From an uncultured Eubacteriales bacterium (lineage in GTDB: Bacteria > Bacillota > Clostridia > Oscillospirales > Oscillospiraceae), in the NCBI GenBank assembly GCA_900548625.1, contig URLO01000021.1, positions 1-32,170 on the forward strand: a DNA stretch of 32,170 bases, given 5' to 3'. Shown piece after piece: positions 23,779-32,039 of this stretch. A program made the position numbers and the translations under genes. Positions within the stretch are counted from its first letter, which is position 1, and each line of letters begins with the position of its first letter. The notes beneath the pieces are model-generated. The model searched no databases, had not been told where the DNA came from, and saw nothing but the letters and a program-made list of their open reading frames with translations.

Positions 23779-24695
23779 CGGCGGCGGAGCGCGGCGTCCT
23801 GCTCCTGTGTGCCTCGCTCGGCGGCACGGAGCGGCCGCTGAGCATGGCGCAGTTCCGTGAGCTGTCGCTGCGCGCGCAGGCGCACGGCGTTCCGCAGGGC
23901 GATCTGAGCGCAGAGCTGACATGCCGCGATGTGGAGCGCCTCGGCTGCGACGCGGAGCAGGCGCAGCACATCGTCCGCCTTCTTTCGCGCGAGCGCGCGC
24001 TGGAGGAGAGCCTGATCGCGGCAGAGCGCCGCGGCATTGTGCCGCTGACGCGCATCACGGCGGCATATCCTGTGCCGCTGGCGCGGAAGCTCTCCGTCTC
24101 CTGCCCGCCGGTGCTGTTTGCAAAGGGAGACCTGCTTCTGATGCGGCGCGAGTGCGTGTCGCTGGTCGGCTCGCGTGAGCTGGGCGCGCGCGGACGCGCG
24201 TTTGCCCGCCAAGTCGGCCGCCTCGCCGCCGAGGAGGGGCTGACGCTCGTTTCGGGAGGAGCCGCCGGCGCGGACAGCGAGGCGCAGGAGGCCTGTCTGA
24301 CGGCGGGCGGCAGCGTGATCGTATTCACGCCCGGACAGCTGGCGGAGCTGCCCGCGCGGCGCAATGTGCTTTTTCTTTCAGAGGGCGGCTGGACGCTGCC
24401 CTTTTCTGCTACGCGCGCGCTGAGCCGCAACCGCCTCATCCACGCGATGGGCGAAAAAACGCTGGTTGCACAGACGGGCTTCGGCTCCGGCGGGACGTGG
24501 AGCGGGACGCTTGACAATCTGCGCCATGGCTGGAGCACCGTCTTTGTTCACGATGACGGGAGCATGGGCGCGGCGGCGCGCATCGCGCGCGGCGCAGAGC
24601 CGGTCGCGGCGCTTACGAGTCTGCGGGCGCTGGAACCGGCGCAGGCGCGCTTTTGCCAGAGCGTCCGCCATCCGATGCACACAGAGGACCTCTAG
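23775..24695 (+). CDS. DprA/Smf-like DNA-processing protein
   Basis: A 306-residue protein of the DprA/Smf family, which in characterised members loads RecA on single-stranded DNA during transformation. A helical N-terminal region (1-85) precedes the Rossmann-like domain. Diagnostic segments are ITAAYPVPLARKL, PPVLFAKGDLLL, SLVGSRELGARGRAFARQVG and LVSGGAAGADSEAQEACL. The C-terminal winged-helix domain of full DprA (about 360 residues) is absent or unrecognisable. The start is TTG, overlapping the helicase stop, seven bases after GGAG. The TAG stop is the first three bases of the inverted repeat at 24693, so the C-terminus may have been set by that element. A nucleotide-binding LOG/Smf-like protein of other role is an alternative. 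Confidence 0.8.
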   Translation: MTAAERGVLLLCASLGGTERPLSMAQFRELSLRAQAHGVPQGDLSAELTCRDVERLGCDAEQAQHIVRLLSRERALEESLIAAERRGIVPLTRITAAYPVPLARKLSVSCPPVLFAKGDLLLMRRECVSLVGSRELGARGRAFARQVGRLAAEEGLTLVSGGAAGADSEAQEACLTAGGSVIVFTPGQLAELPARRNVLFLSEGGWTLPFSATRALSRNRLIHAMGEKTLVAQTGFGSGGTWSGTLDNLRHGWSTVFVHDDGSMGAAARIARGAEPVAALTSLRALEPAQARFCQSVRHPMHTEDL

Positions 24696-24737
24696 GGTAT
24701 ATCTGAAAACTCCCATTCAGTTTTCAGATACACCCTA
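24693..24737. repeat. 19-bp inverted repeat element
   Basis: Left arm TAGGGTATATCTGAAAACT (24693-24711), a seven-base spacer CCCATTC, and right arm AGTTTTCAGATACACCCTA (24719-24737), with a single mismatch. The right arm is identical to bases 59-77. The left arm supplies the stop codon of the DprA-like gene. There is no T tract in the plus direction, so it is less like a terminator than like paired ends of a small mobile or repeated element. RNA made from it would still fold into a strong hairpin. Confidence 0.8.
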
Positions 24738-24758
24738 AAAAACAAGGAGGGAAACGCC

Positions 24759-26045
24759 ATGAAAAAGATCTCCGCGCGCATGTGGGCGACGCTGATCCTG
24801 ATCGGCTTTGTCGGTCAGCTTGCGTGGACCATCGAGAACATGTATTTTAACGTCTTTCTGTACAACACCATCTCCACCGATCCGCGCCATATCTCGGCGA
24901 TGGTGGGGTGGAGCGCGGCAGCCGCCACGCTGACAACGCTTTTGATGGGTGCGCTTTCAGACCGCGTTGGGAAGCGAAAGCTGTTCATCTGCGGCGGCTA
25001 CATCCTCTGGGGCGCCTCCACGGCGGCGTTCGGCCTGATTACGGTGGAAAACGCGGCAAGGCTCTTTCCGGCGGTGCAGGCCACGACCGCGGCGGCAGCG
25101 ATGGTCGTTGTGCTCGACTGCGTGATGACCTTCTTCGGCTCCACGGCGAACGATGCGGCCTTCAACGCCTACATCACCGATGCAGTCGATTCGGAAAACC
25201 GCGGAAAGACCGAGTCGGTGCTTGCTGTTTTGCCGCTCATCGCCATGCTGGTGATCTTCGGTGCGTTTGACGGCATGACACAGCGCGGCGAGTGGCGGAA
25301 ATTCTTCGCCATTTTCGGCGGAGCCGTCACGCTGACGGGGCTGGCTGCCTGCGCACTGATGCCGGAGCCGAAGCTCACACCGCACAGCGAGCCGTATCTC
25401 AAAAATCTGGTCTACGGCCTGCGCCCCTCGGTCGTGCAGGAGCATGCGGCGCTCTATCGGGCATTTGCGGCGTTTTGCGTGTTCTCCGTCGCGGTGCAGG
25501 TCTTTTTTCCATATCTCATCATCTATATCCAGAATTATCTGAGACTTGACAATTACGCCGTTGTGCTCGGCGTGGTGCTCATTGTGGCGTCTGCGGTCAG
25601 CGTTGCCGCCGGTAAGACGATCGACCGTGTCGGAAAGCTGCGCTTTGCGCTTCCGGCAGCGCTGGTCATGCTGCTTGGACTGGCGGGAATGTATTTCGCA
25701 CGCGGCATGGCGGCGGTCATCGCGGCGGGCTGCGTCATGATGTCGGGCTATATGCTCGTCACGGCGGCGCTCTCCGGGCTGATCCGCGACCTGACGCCGG
25801 AGGGAAAGGCCGGGCATTTTCAGGGCATCCGCATGATCTTCGGCGTGCTGCTGCCGATGATCCTCGGCCCTGCCATCGGCGCGGCGGTCATCCGAAGCTC
25901 TGACAGCACCTATGTGGAGCTTGGCGTGACAAAGACCGTGCCGACGCCTGCGATTTTTCTTGCGGCAGCGGCGCTGCTGGCGCTGAGCGTGCCGTTTGTA
26001 CTGGCGCTCAAGCGGCGGATGGCAGCAGGGGAGGAACGCGTATGA
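24759..26045 (+). CDS. Major facilitator superfamily transporter
   Basis: A 428-residue inner-membrane secondary transporter with about twelve hydrophobic segments. The loop after segment 2 has the MFS signature GALSDRVGKRKLFICGG (about 66-82), and a related motif recurs in the second half (AAGKTIDRVGKLRFALP). The N-terminus, with WTIENMYFNVFLY, resembles sugar:cation symporters of the GPH or SLC45-like groups, which is only a resemblance. The start is ATG after AAGGAGGG. It overlaps the glycoside hydrolase by four bases (ATGA), which supports a joint role: uptake of a glycoside that is hydrolysed in the cytoplasm (inference). Confidence 0.88.
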   Translation: MKKISARMWATLILIGFVGQLAWTIENMYFNVFLYNTISTDPRHISAMVGWSAAAATLTTLLMGALSDRVGKRKLFICGGYILWGASTAAFGLITVENAARLFPAVQATTAAAAMVVVLDCVMTFFGSTANDAAFNAYITDAVDSENRGKTESVLAVLPLIAMLVIFGAFDGMTQRGEWRKFFAIFGGAVTLTGLAACALMPEPKLTPHSEPYLKNLVYGLRPSVVQEHAALYRAFAAFCVFSVAVQVFFPYLIIYIQNYLRLDNYAVVLGVVLIVASAVSVAAGKTIDRVGKLRFALPAALVMLLGLAGMYFARGMAAVIAAGCVMMSGYMLVTAALSGLIRDLTPEGKAGHFQGIRMIFGVLLPMILGPAIGAAVIRSSDSTYVELGVTKTVPTPAIFLAAAALLALSVPFVLALKRRMAAGEERV

Positions 26046-27754
26046 AAACGATCTGGGGCGAAACGCTCGACCCGAACGCCGTTTTGCAGGAATATCCGCG
26101 CCCGCAGATGGTGCGCTGGAGCTACCGGAACCTGAACGGCCTCTGGGACTACGCCATCACGGACGCGGCGGCTCCGCCGGAGCGCTGGGACGGAGAGATC
26201 CTGGTGCCGTTTTCGCCGGAGGCTCCGCTTTCCGGCGTCGGGCGGACGCTGCTTCCGGGGCAGACGCTCTGGTACCGGCGCACGCTTGCGGAGCAGCCGC
26301 GCGAGGGAGCGCGTCTGCTGCTGCATTTCGGCGCGGCGGATCAGGAGTGTACGGTCTATCTCAACAAACGGCGCGTGGGCGCGCACGTGGGCGGCTATAC
26401 AGCGTTCGCCGTGGACGTGACCGACGCGCTGGCAGAGGAAAACGAACTGCTGGTCGCGGTGCGTGACGGCACGGACACGAATGCGCTCTCGCGCGGCAAG
26501 CAGAAAACAAAACGCGGCGGCATCTGGTATACGCCGCAGAGCGGCCTGTGGCAGACGGTCTGGGCGGAGTGGGTGCCGGAGCGATATATCACGGGTCTTC
26601 GCATCACGCCGGACGCGGCGAATGCCTGCGTGCGGGTCGAGGTGCAGTCGGACTATGACGGCGCGTGCTACCTGCACTTTGCGGGGCGGCGCATCGGCGG
26701 CTTTACGAACCGCGAGACGGTCATCCGCGTGAAGGACGCGGAGCTGTGGTCGCCGGAGCATCCGAAGCTCTATGCATTTGAAGCCGAGCTCGGCAGCGAC
26801 CGCGTGAAAAGCTACTTCGCCCTGCGCGATGTGGCCGTTGGGAAGGATGCGCAGGGCCGCCCGTGCCTGATGCTGAACGGAAAGCCGTATTATCACTGCG
26901 GCGTGCTCGATCAGGGCTATTATCCGGACGGACTGTATACCGCGCCCAGCGATGCGGCGATGATCTACGACATCACGCTGATGAAGCGCATGGGCTTCAA
27001 CATGCTGCGAAAGCACATCAAGGTGGAGCCGATGCGGTGGTACTATCACTGCGACCGGCTCGGAATGCTGGTGTGGCAGGACATGATAAACGGCGGCGGG
27101 GCGTACAAGCTCCTGACCGTCTCTGCGCCGCTGTTTACGCACAGGCATCACAGCGACCGCAACTACCGCCGCTTTGCGCGGACAGATGCGGACGGGCGCG
27201 CGGCGTATTACACGGAGCTTTCGGAAATGGTTCGCCAGCTTTACAACTGCCCGTGCATCGTCATGTGGGTGCCGTTCAACGAGGGCTGGGGACAGTTTGA
27301 CGCGGCGGAGGCCGTCCGGCGCATCGAGGAGATCGACAAAACGCGGACGATCGACCACGCCAGCGGCTGGCACGACCAGAAGCTCGGCGCGATCCAGAGC
27401 CTGCACGTCTATTTCTACGCCTATCACTTCCGGCCGGACAAGCTCGGCAGGGCCGTGGTGCTCTCGGAGTTCGGCGGCTATCAGCTCCCCATTGAGGGCC
27501 ACACCTGGAACGGCGCGAATTTTGGCTATAAGGGGTATCGGACGAAGGAGGCACTGGCGGCGGCATACAGGCGGCTGTATGAGCGGCAGATCCTGCCCGC
27601 GCGGCAGAAGGGCCTTGCGGCGAGTGTCTACACACAGCTTTCCGATGTGGAGGACGAGGTCAACGGCTTTGTCACATACGACCGGAGGGTCAAAAAGCTG
27701 GACGCGGAATCGGTGCGGGCGCTTCATGAGCGCCTGATCGCAGGAAAACCCTGA
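26042..27754 (+). CDS. Glycoside hydrolase family 2 protein
   Basis: A retaining exo-glycosidase of the beta-galactosidase/beta-glucuronidase/beta-mannosidase clan, 570 residues. The N-terminal sugar-binding jelly-roll (about 1-180) contains LNGLWDYAI and the GAADQECTVYLNKRRVGAHVGG type segment split across 97-118. An immunoglobulin-like domain (about 185-262) follows, then the TIM barrel. The acid/base is E414 in PFNEGWGQFD and the nucleophile E476 in LSEFGGY. NMLRKHIKVEP (320-330) is the usual barrel start. There is no signal peptide, so it acts inside the cell. The length is near GusA and much shorter than LacZ. Substrate specificity is not determined by these motifs. It is translationally coupled to the MFS transporter. 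Confidence 0.92.
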   Translation: MKTIWGETLDPNAVLQEYPRPQMVRWSYRNLNGLWDYAITDAAAPPERWDGEILVPFSPEAPLSGVGRTLLPGQTLWYRRTLAEQPREGARLLLHFGAADQECTVYLNKRRVGAHVGGYTAFAVDVTDALAEENELLVAVRDGTDTNALSRGKQKTKRGGIWYTPQSGLWQTVWAEWVPERYITGLRITPDAANACVRVEVQSDYDGACYLHFAGRRIGGFTNRETVIRVKDAELWSPEHPKLYAFEAELGSDRVKSYFALRDVAVGKDAQGRPCLMLNGKPYYHCGVLDQGYYPDGLYTAPSDAAMIYDITLMKRMGFNMLRKHIKVEPMRWYYHCDRLGMLVWQDMINGGGAYKLLTVSAPLFTHRHHSDRNYRRFARTDADGRAAYYTELSEMVRQLYNCPCIVMWVPFNEGWGQFDAAEAVRRIEEIDKTRTIDHASGWHDQKLGAIQSLHVYFYAYHFRPDKLGRAVVLSEFGGYQLPIEGHTWNGANFGYKGYRTKEALAAAYRRLYERQILPARQKGLAASVYTQLSDVEDEVNGFVTYDRRVKKLDAESVRALHERLIAGKP

Positions 27755-27780
27755 TTTTTGTGCCGACCGGCGGCAAGAAA

Positions 27781-27806
27781 TGCGCCCGCACGGCTGTGCG
27801 GGCGCA
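27781..27806 (+). terminator. Hairpin after the glycoside hydrolase gene
   Basis: TGCGCCCGCAC (27781-27791) pairs perfectly with GTGCGGGCGCA (27796-27806), with a GGCT loop. The following bases are AAAATAAAA, not T-rich, so it may terminate poorly or protect the 3' end of the mRNA. Confidence 0.5.
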
Positions 27807-27854
27807 AAATAAAACCGGATGACAGAGCTATTTTCGTTTTTTTACAAAAAGGGC

Positions 27855-27882
27855 TTGACATTTTTCTATCTTATGCTATAAT
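27855..27882 (+). promoter_or_regulatory. Promoter of tRNA-Thr
   Basis: TTGACA (27855-27860), a 16-base spacer, then TATAAT (27877-27882), with an extended -10 TG at 27874-27875. Both hexamers are perfect. The tRNA begins 23 bases after the -10 box. Confidence 0.88.
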
Positions 27883-27905
27883 AAGCGAGCTGTTTGAGAA
27901 AACAT

Positions 27906-27981
27906 GCTGCTGTAGCTCAGTCGGTAGAGCGCGTCATTGGTAATGACGAGGTCGGCAGTTCGAATCTGCCCAGCAGCTCCA
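27906..27981 (+). tRNA. tRNA-Thr (anticodon GGT)
   Basis: A 76-base cloverleaf. The acceptor GCTGCTG (27906-27912) pairs with CAGCAGC (27971-27977); the D stem is GCTC/GAGC; the anticodon stem CGTCA/TGACG encloses TTGGTAA with anticodon GGT at 27939-27941, reading ACC; the T arm is GGCAG-TTCGAAT-CTGCC. The discriminator is T and CCA (27979-27981) is encoded. Confidence 0.96.
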
Positions 27982-27983
27982 GA

Positions 27984-28019
27984 AAAATCCTTGAAACCAC
28001 ATGGTTTCAAGGATTTTTT
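27984..28019. terminator. Bidirectional terminator after tRNA-Thr
   Basis: AAAATCCTTGAAACC (27984-27998) pairs perfectly with GGTTTCAAGGATTTT (28003-28017) across an ACAT loop, with T-rich flanks on both strands. It can end the tRNA transcript and the converging ABC transporter operon. Confidence 0.88.
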
Positions 28020-28074
28020 CTATCTTCTGCAAAGCATGTTTTTTCGAGGCTTCCAACAAAACCTTGCGCCTGCG

Positions 28075-28746
28075 TTACACGGCGGCAAGCAGCCTGCCGT
28101 CGCGCATATTGAGGCAGACGTCAGCCGCGGCGGCGACCTCCGGGTCATGGGTGACGACGATGACGCAGCGGCCCTCATCGTGGGCGAGGCTCAGGAGAAT
28201 GTCAACGATGTTGCGGCTGTTTTCGCTGTCCAGATTGCCGGTCGGCTCGTCCGCGAGGATCAGCTCCGTACCCGACGCCAGCGCCCGTGCGATGGCCACG
28301 CGCTGCTGCTCACCGCCGGAGAGCATATTCGGCATCCGCGTGAGCTGCTCCGGCGTCAGACCGACGCGTGCAAGCATCTGCCGCGCGATCTCGTCCGCCT
28401 CTTTTTTCGGCATTTTCTTCACATAGAGCGGATATGCTGCATTTTCAAGCACCGTAAGGTGATAAAACAAATTGAAATTCTGATAGATGACCGAAACGTG
28501 CTCCAACCGGTATGCGTCGCGGTCAAGGTCTGCGGTGGAGCTGCCGTCAAACTCGATCGTGCCGCCGGCGGGAACGTCCAGACCCGCCAGCAGGGACAAA
28601 AACGTCGTTTTGCCGCAGCCCGACGCACCGACAACGGCGTAGACCCGTCCCGGCTCAAACACGCAGCTCACGCCGTTGACCGCCCGCACGACTTGCAGCT
28701 TTGTGCGGTATTCGTAGCGCACGTTTTTTGCTTCCAAACGTTCCAT
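28075..28746 (-). CDS. ABC transporter ATP-binding protein, MacB/LolD type
   Basis: A 223-residue ATPase powering the two FtsX-like permeases encoded upstream on the same strand. Motifs are Walker A GASGCGKTT (about 38-46), the Q loop in YQNFNLFYHLTVLENA, signature LSGGEQQRVAIARAL, Walker B LILADEPTGNLDS and the switch histidine in VVTHDPE. The FNLFxxLTVLENA and DEPTGNLDS forms are typical of the MacB/LolD/FtsE class that works by mechanotransmission. The start is ATG at 28746, seven bases after GGAGG; a longer in-frame reading runs into the preceding permease gene. It is the last gene of the operon and ends at the bidirectional terminator. Confidence 0.93.
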   Translation of the reverse strand: MERLEAKNVRYEYRTKLQVVRAVNGVSCVFEPGRVYAVVGASGCGKTTFLSLLAGLDVPAGGTIEFDGSSTADLDRDAYRLEHVSVIYQNFNLFYHLTVLENAAYPLYVKKMPKKEADEIARQMLARVGLTPEQLTRMPNMLSGGEQQRVAIARALASGTELILADEPTGNLDSENSRNIVDILLSLAHDEGRCVIVVTHDPEVAAAADVCLNMRDGRLLAAV

Positions 28747-28748
28747 AC

Positions 28749-29933
28749 TCAATCCTCCGTTTTCATCAGTTTCATTACGTTGACGCCGGCAACCATGCAG
28801 CACGCCATGGCCGCGCCGAGCAGGAACAGCCCCAGCAGCAGTCCTGCGCTTTTGACGGCGGCAGGGGGATAACCGCCCTCAAGCGCAAACGCGACGCCTG
28901 CGCCGATTGCCGCGCCGAGCAGCGCCAGCAGCAGCTCCTCGCTGAACACCTGCCAGAAGATGCTGTGTTTTTTCCGGCCGATGCAGCGCATGACCGCAAA
29001 TTCGCGCCTGCGGCTGCGCGTGGTGAGGTACGTCGCGAGGAAGCCAACGCCCGCGAACAGCGCCAGCAAAATCGGCAGCAGCAGGCGCAGCGTCTTGAGA
29101 TTCGACTCAAACTCGTGTACCGAGGCGATGAATTCCGCGTCGTTGATGATCACGCCGTAGGTTTTCCAATCGGGCTGATTTGTCAGCATCGGCACGACAA
29201 AGGTTTTGTAAAGCTCTTCTTTGCATGCCTCCAGCCGTGCGTTGTCCCGAATGTCAAACGAACAGGAGTCAACGAAAAAGTTCTCTGTCAGTCCGTCTGT
29301 CATGGTCACATAAAACGGGCACCAGATCGTCGCACCCGTCTGTCCGCTGACCGTGCCGACGATTTTCAGCGTGACCCGTCTGCCAAGATAGTCGATTGTG
29401 ACAGCAGGGGAGCCGTCCGCGTCCTGCCCCGCTGTCTGGAGAAGATTTTCCGGCACGATGCAGACGCGCTCCGTGCCGAGGAACACATCCTCCGACCAGC
29501 CGGGGAAGAATGTGACCTTGGCGCCGGAGACCGGGTCGAGCACGCTGTCCGAGGCAAGGCGCAGAATGCGGCAGAGCGTCGTGTCTGCCGGACTTTGCAG
29601 GGGCCGGGAAGCCTTGGCACGGACATTCTTCGCGGCCTCGTCCGCGTAGCAGCCGCGCTCGTGGCGATAGCCCATCAGCATATCGACAAAGGCGCTGTTC
29701 ATGCCGAGCCGATCACTGGACGCGCCCTGCGCGTTGGTGACGACGCAGCGGATCGGCGTGTTTTCGATCATATCCGCCATGGAGCGCTCCTGGCGCAGCG
29801 CAAGATTTTGCAGCAGCGCTGCTGAGAACACGCCCAGTGCTGCCAGAAGCAGGAGCAGCAAGCTGACGCCTCTGCGCCGCCAGAGCACGGCCAGCGTCAT
29901 CCGCCGCAGGGCGGAACCGGTTTTCTTCATCAT
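28749..29933 (-). CDS. FtsX-like ABC permease
   Basis: A 394-residue permease with the MacB/FtsX four-segment layout. One N-terminal membrane segment (about 22-44, a run of leucines after RRRG) is followed by an extracellular domain (about 50-280). Three C-terminal segments lie near 285-307, 333-352 and 363-385, with the SRRREFAVMRCIGRKK coupling loop between the first two of them, which is diagnostic of the family. The start is ATGATG after GGGAGG; either ATG is possible. It lies two bases from the ATPase start downstream and 16 bases from the larger permease upstream. It probably pairs with that protein as an asymmetric heterodimer (inference). Confidence 0.87.
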   Translation of the reverse strand: MMKKTGSALRRMTLAVLWRRRGVSLLLLLLAALGVFSAALLQNLALRQERSMADMIENTPIRCVVTNAQGASSDRLGMNSAFVDMLMGYRHERGCYADEAAKNVRAKASRPLQSPADTTLCRILRLASDSVLDPVSGAKVTFFPGWSEDVFLGTERVCIVPENLLQTAGQDADGSPAVTIDYLGRRVTLKIVGTVSGQTGATIWCPFYVTMTDGLTENFFVDSCSFDIRDNARLEACKEELYKTFVVPMLTNQPDWKTYGVIINDAEFIASVHEFESNLKTLRLLLPILLALFAGVGFLATYLTTRSRRREFAVMRCIGRKKHSIFWQVFSEELLLALLGAAIGAGVAFALEGGYPPAAVKSAGLLLGLFLLGAAMACCMVAGVNVMKLMKTED

Positions 29934-29949
29934 ACATTCCTCCCTGCCT

Positions 29950-31872
29950 TTATTTTTTCTGCATCAGGTTTTGTCTCGAGGTCGCAAGCGTGCAGAGCAG
30001 CGCAGCAGCCAGCAGCAGGACGGTCTGGGCGGCGACGGAGAGGAGAAGCACAGACGGCTGAAGGGCGATGCTGCCCGAAAGGACGCGCCGTGTGACCGCG
30101 CCGTACAGCCCTGCGGCTGCGGCTGCGCCCAAAGCGGCGGCGGAAACGATCAGGACAATGCTTGCGCCATACCGCTGCCGCCGGACGATACCGGCCTGAA
30201 GCCCCAGAAGCCGCAGCTTCCTTGCGGGGTCTGCCGTCTGCCGCAAAAACAGGAAGAAGAACAGCGCCGTAACCAGCACGAACAGCGCACTGCTGATGAG
30301 CGTCATCCGCATGGCGTTTGCGTGCATCACATCAAGCGTCTCCGCCAGCATATTATAGTTCTGGTCAAAATAAGCGAACAGCTCGCCGTGGCCGCGCGCC
30401 TCCAGCGCCGCCTCGAAGGTGTCCGCCCCGCCGTTTTCCAGAATTGCGGAGTACAGCGGGGTGCAGCGAATGTCCTCATAGAGCGCGGCGTTCGGGACGG
30501 AGGACTTGGGGGCAAAAATCGCGTTTGCCGAGAAGGAATGCTCGCCTGACGCGAATTCCGGTGCGGCATAAATACCGACGATTTTATAGTCCTTTTTGAT
30601 GTTCAGCCGGTTTTCCTCCTTGCACGGCTCGTATACGTTATAAGTGACCGGAACGCCAAAGAGCTTCCCCTCTATGCCGGGCGTTGTGCCCATCTGCGCC
30701 TGATAGAGCTCCAATTCGATGCTGTCCCCGACAGACAGCCCGTTTTTCAGTGCATAGGCGGCGCTGACGAGGCAGACATTGCTGCCGTTTACATAGTCGG
30801 CAGACTCAAGCCCGCGGCCTTCAAAGATGGAGGCGTTGTCGTTGTTGAACCAGAGAATACTTTCCGAGTTGTCCGTCAGAATGAGGTTTGCGCTTTCATA
30901 ATTTGTCCGGCACATCGGTATGATCGTGTCGCGCCAAAGCGCCCCCGCATCGCTGTGCAGAAAGGCCTCGACATCGCCCGTATACTCTGCACAGTAGGGC
31001 AGACTGTCCTCCTCCACGCACCAGCTGAAAACTCCATCGGCACCCTGGAGGTACGCAAGGGAGCGCAGAAAGCCCTCAATGCGCATTGCGCCCGGCTGCG
31101 TGTTGATATGACTGGCGGACACAGGGATCGTAGGCCGCAGATACCAAAGCCCCGGCGAGGAATATTCAAATGTATGCTCCCCGTTCTCGTCCGTGGTCAT
31201 TGTGAGGTTGCCGTCGGGGTGGATACAGCCGAACAGGAGATAGGTCTTTCCTTTTTCAAACGGGAGTCTGCCGTCAGAGGGGTATGGGCCGGCGAAATGA
31301 ACGGTCTCTATCGGCGGCAGAATGTCCGCATAGGCCGGAAACAGGCAAAGGACCGATTCCAGCGAGAATTCTGCGAGTATATCCCGGCTCACACACTCCT
31401 CGGAGCCGGCAATGCCGCCGGTCTCGTCGAGCAGCAGCCGGCTTTGCGTACCTTCAAGCTCGAGCACCTCCGTGCAGCGCACCGCCAGAACGGCCAGGTC
31501 CCGACTGAAAAAATCATAGGAATAATTAGAAAATTCGTCCTTTTCATAGGCGGATACGGATGTACAGCCTTTCACATGCGCGTTCAGCAGCGCTCTGCGA
31601 TCCTCGGCGAGCAGACCGGGGAGCCGCGGCGTCTGCTGCAAAAGAGGAACCGGCGCAGTGCTGTCCTCCTGACTGAAAGCGAATCTCCAGGGGCTTCCCT
31701 CTACCGGCACGGCGATGGTCGTGTACTGCCCGCTGACGCCGCGGATCTGCCTGCGAACAGCCGTCAGCGCCGAAAAACCGATCGACAGAAAGGCGATGAC
31801 TGCCGCCAACAGGATGGCAAGCAGCGAGAATAAGACCGCTCGCCGCCGAAGCTGTGTTAAAAATACATTCAC
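29950..31872 (-). CDS. Large FtsX-like ABC permease
   Basis: A 640-residue membrane protein, the first gene of the operon. An N-terminal membrane segment (about 12-37, AVLFSLLAILLAAVIAFLSI) is followed by a large extracellular domain of roughly 480 residues. Three C-terminal segments follow: ISSALFVLVTALFFFLFL, IVLIVSAAALGAAAAAGLY and VLLLSVAAQTVLLLAAALL. The layout is that of FtsX/MacB permeases, though the coupling loop after the second segment (RQTADPARKLRLLGLQAG) is less typical. I chose the GTG start at 31872 because GGAGG lies seven bases before it; an in-frame ATG at 31905 has no ribosome-binding site. The big ectodomain may bind a peptide or partner protein. The substrate is unknown; antimicrobial peptide resistance or lipoprotein handling are guesses. 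Confidence 0.82.
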   Translation of the reverse strand: MNVFLTQLRRRAVLFSLLAILLAAVIAFLSIGFSALTAVRRQIRGVSGQYTTIAVPVEGSPWRFAFSQEDSTAPVPLLQQTPRLPGLLAEDRRALLNAHVKGCTSVSAYEKDEFSNYSYDFFSRDLAVLAVRCTEVLELEGTQSRLLLDETGGIAGSEECVSRDILAEFSLESVLCLFPAYADILPPIETVHFAGPYPSDGRLPFEKGKTYLLFGCIHPDGNLTMTTDENGEHTFEYSSPGLWYLRPTIPVSASHINTQPGAMRIEGFLRSLAYLQGADGVFSWCVEEDSLPYCAEYTGDVEAFLHSDAGALWRDTIIPMCRTNYESANLILTDNSESILWFNNDNASIFEGRGLESADYVNGSNVCLVSAAYALKNGLSVGDSIELELYQAQMGTTPGIEGKLFGVPVTYNVYEPCKEENRLNIKKDYKIVGIYAAPEFASGEHSFSANAIFAPKSSVPNAALYEDIRCTPLYSAILENGGADTFEAALEARGHGELFAYFDQNYNMLAETLDVMHANAMRMTLISSALFVLVTALFFFLFLRQTADPARKLRLLGLQAGIVRRQRYGASIVLIVSAAALGAAAAAGLYGAVTRRVLSGSIALQPSVLLLSVAAQTVLLLAAALLCTLATSRQNLMQKK

Positions 31873-32010
31873 GGTGATACCTCCTGCCTTGTGCGCCGGG
31901 CACATGTTTTTGAAGCTTCTTTTGGTGCATCTATTGACGCAATGCTCCCTTTTTCTTCTTTTGTTTAATATTGTAACGTATTAACGTGGAAAAAGGAACA
32001 CAGTTTCGAC

Positions 32011-32039
32011 AGAATAATAAATTTTGTGGGTGAGTACAA
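32011..32039 (-). promoter_or_regulatory. Candidate promoter of the FtsX-like ABC operon
   Basis: Read on the minus strand: TTGTAC (32039-32034), a 17-base spacer, then TATTCT (32016-32011), about 140 bases before the GTG start. Hexamers are moderate matches. Confidence 0.4.

Noticed and set aside
27906..28074. tRNA-Thr as an integration site for a mobile island
   Set aside because: No integrase, no second copy of the tRNA 3' end in the window, and the flanking genes look native in composition.
31023..31034. CTGAAAACT match to the 19-bp repeat arm
   Set aside because: Only nine bases match, inside the large permease gene, which is expected by chance.
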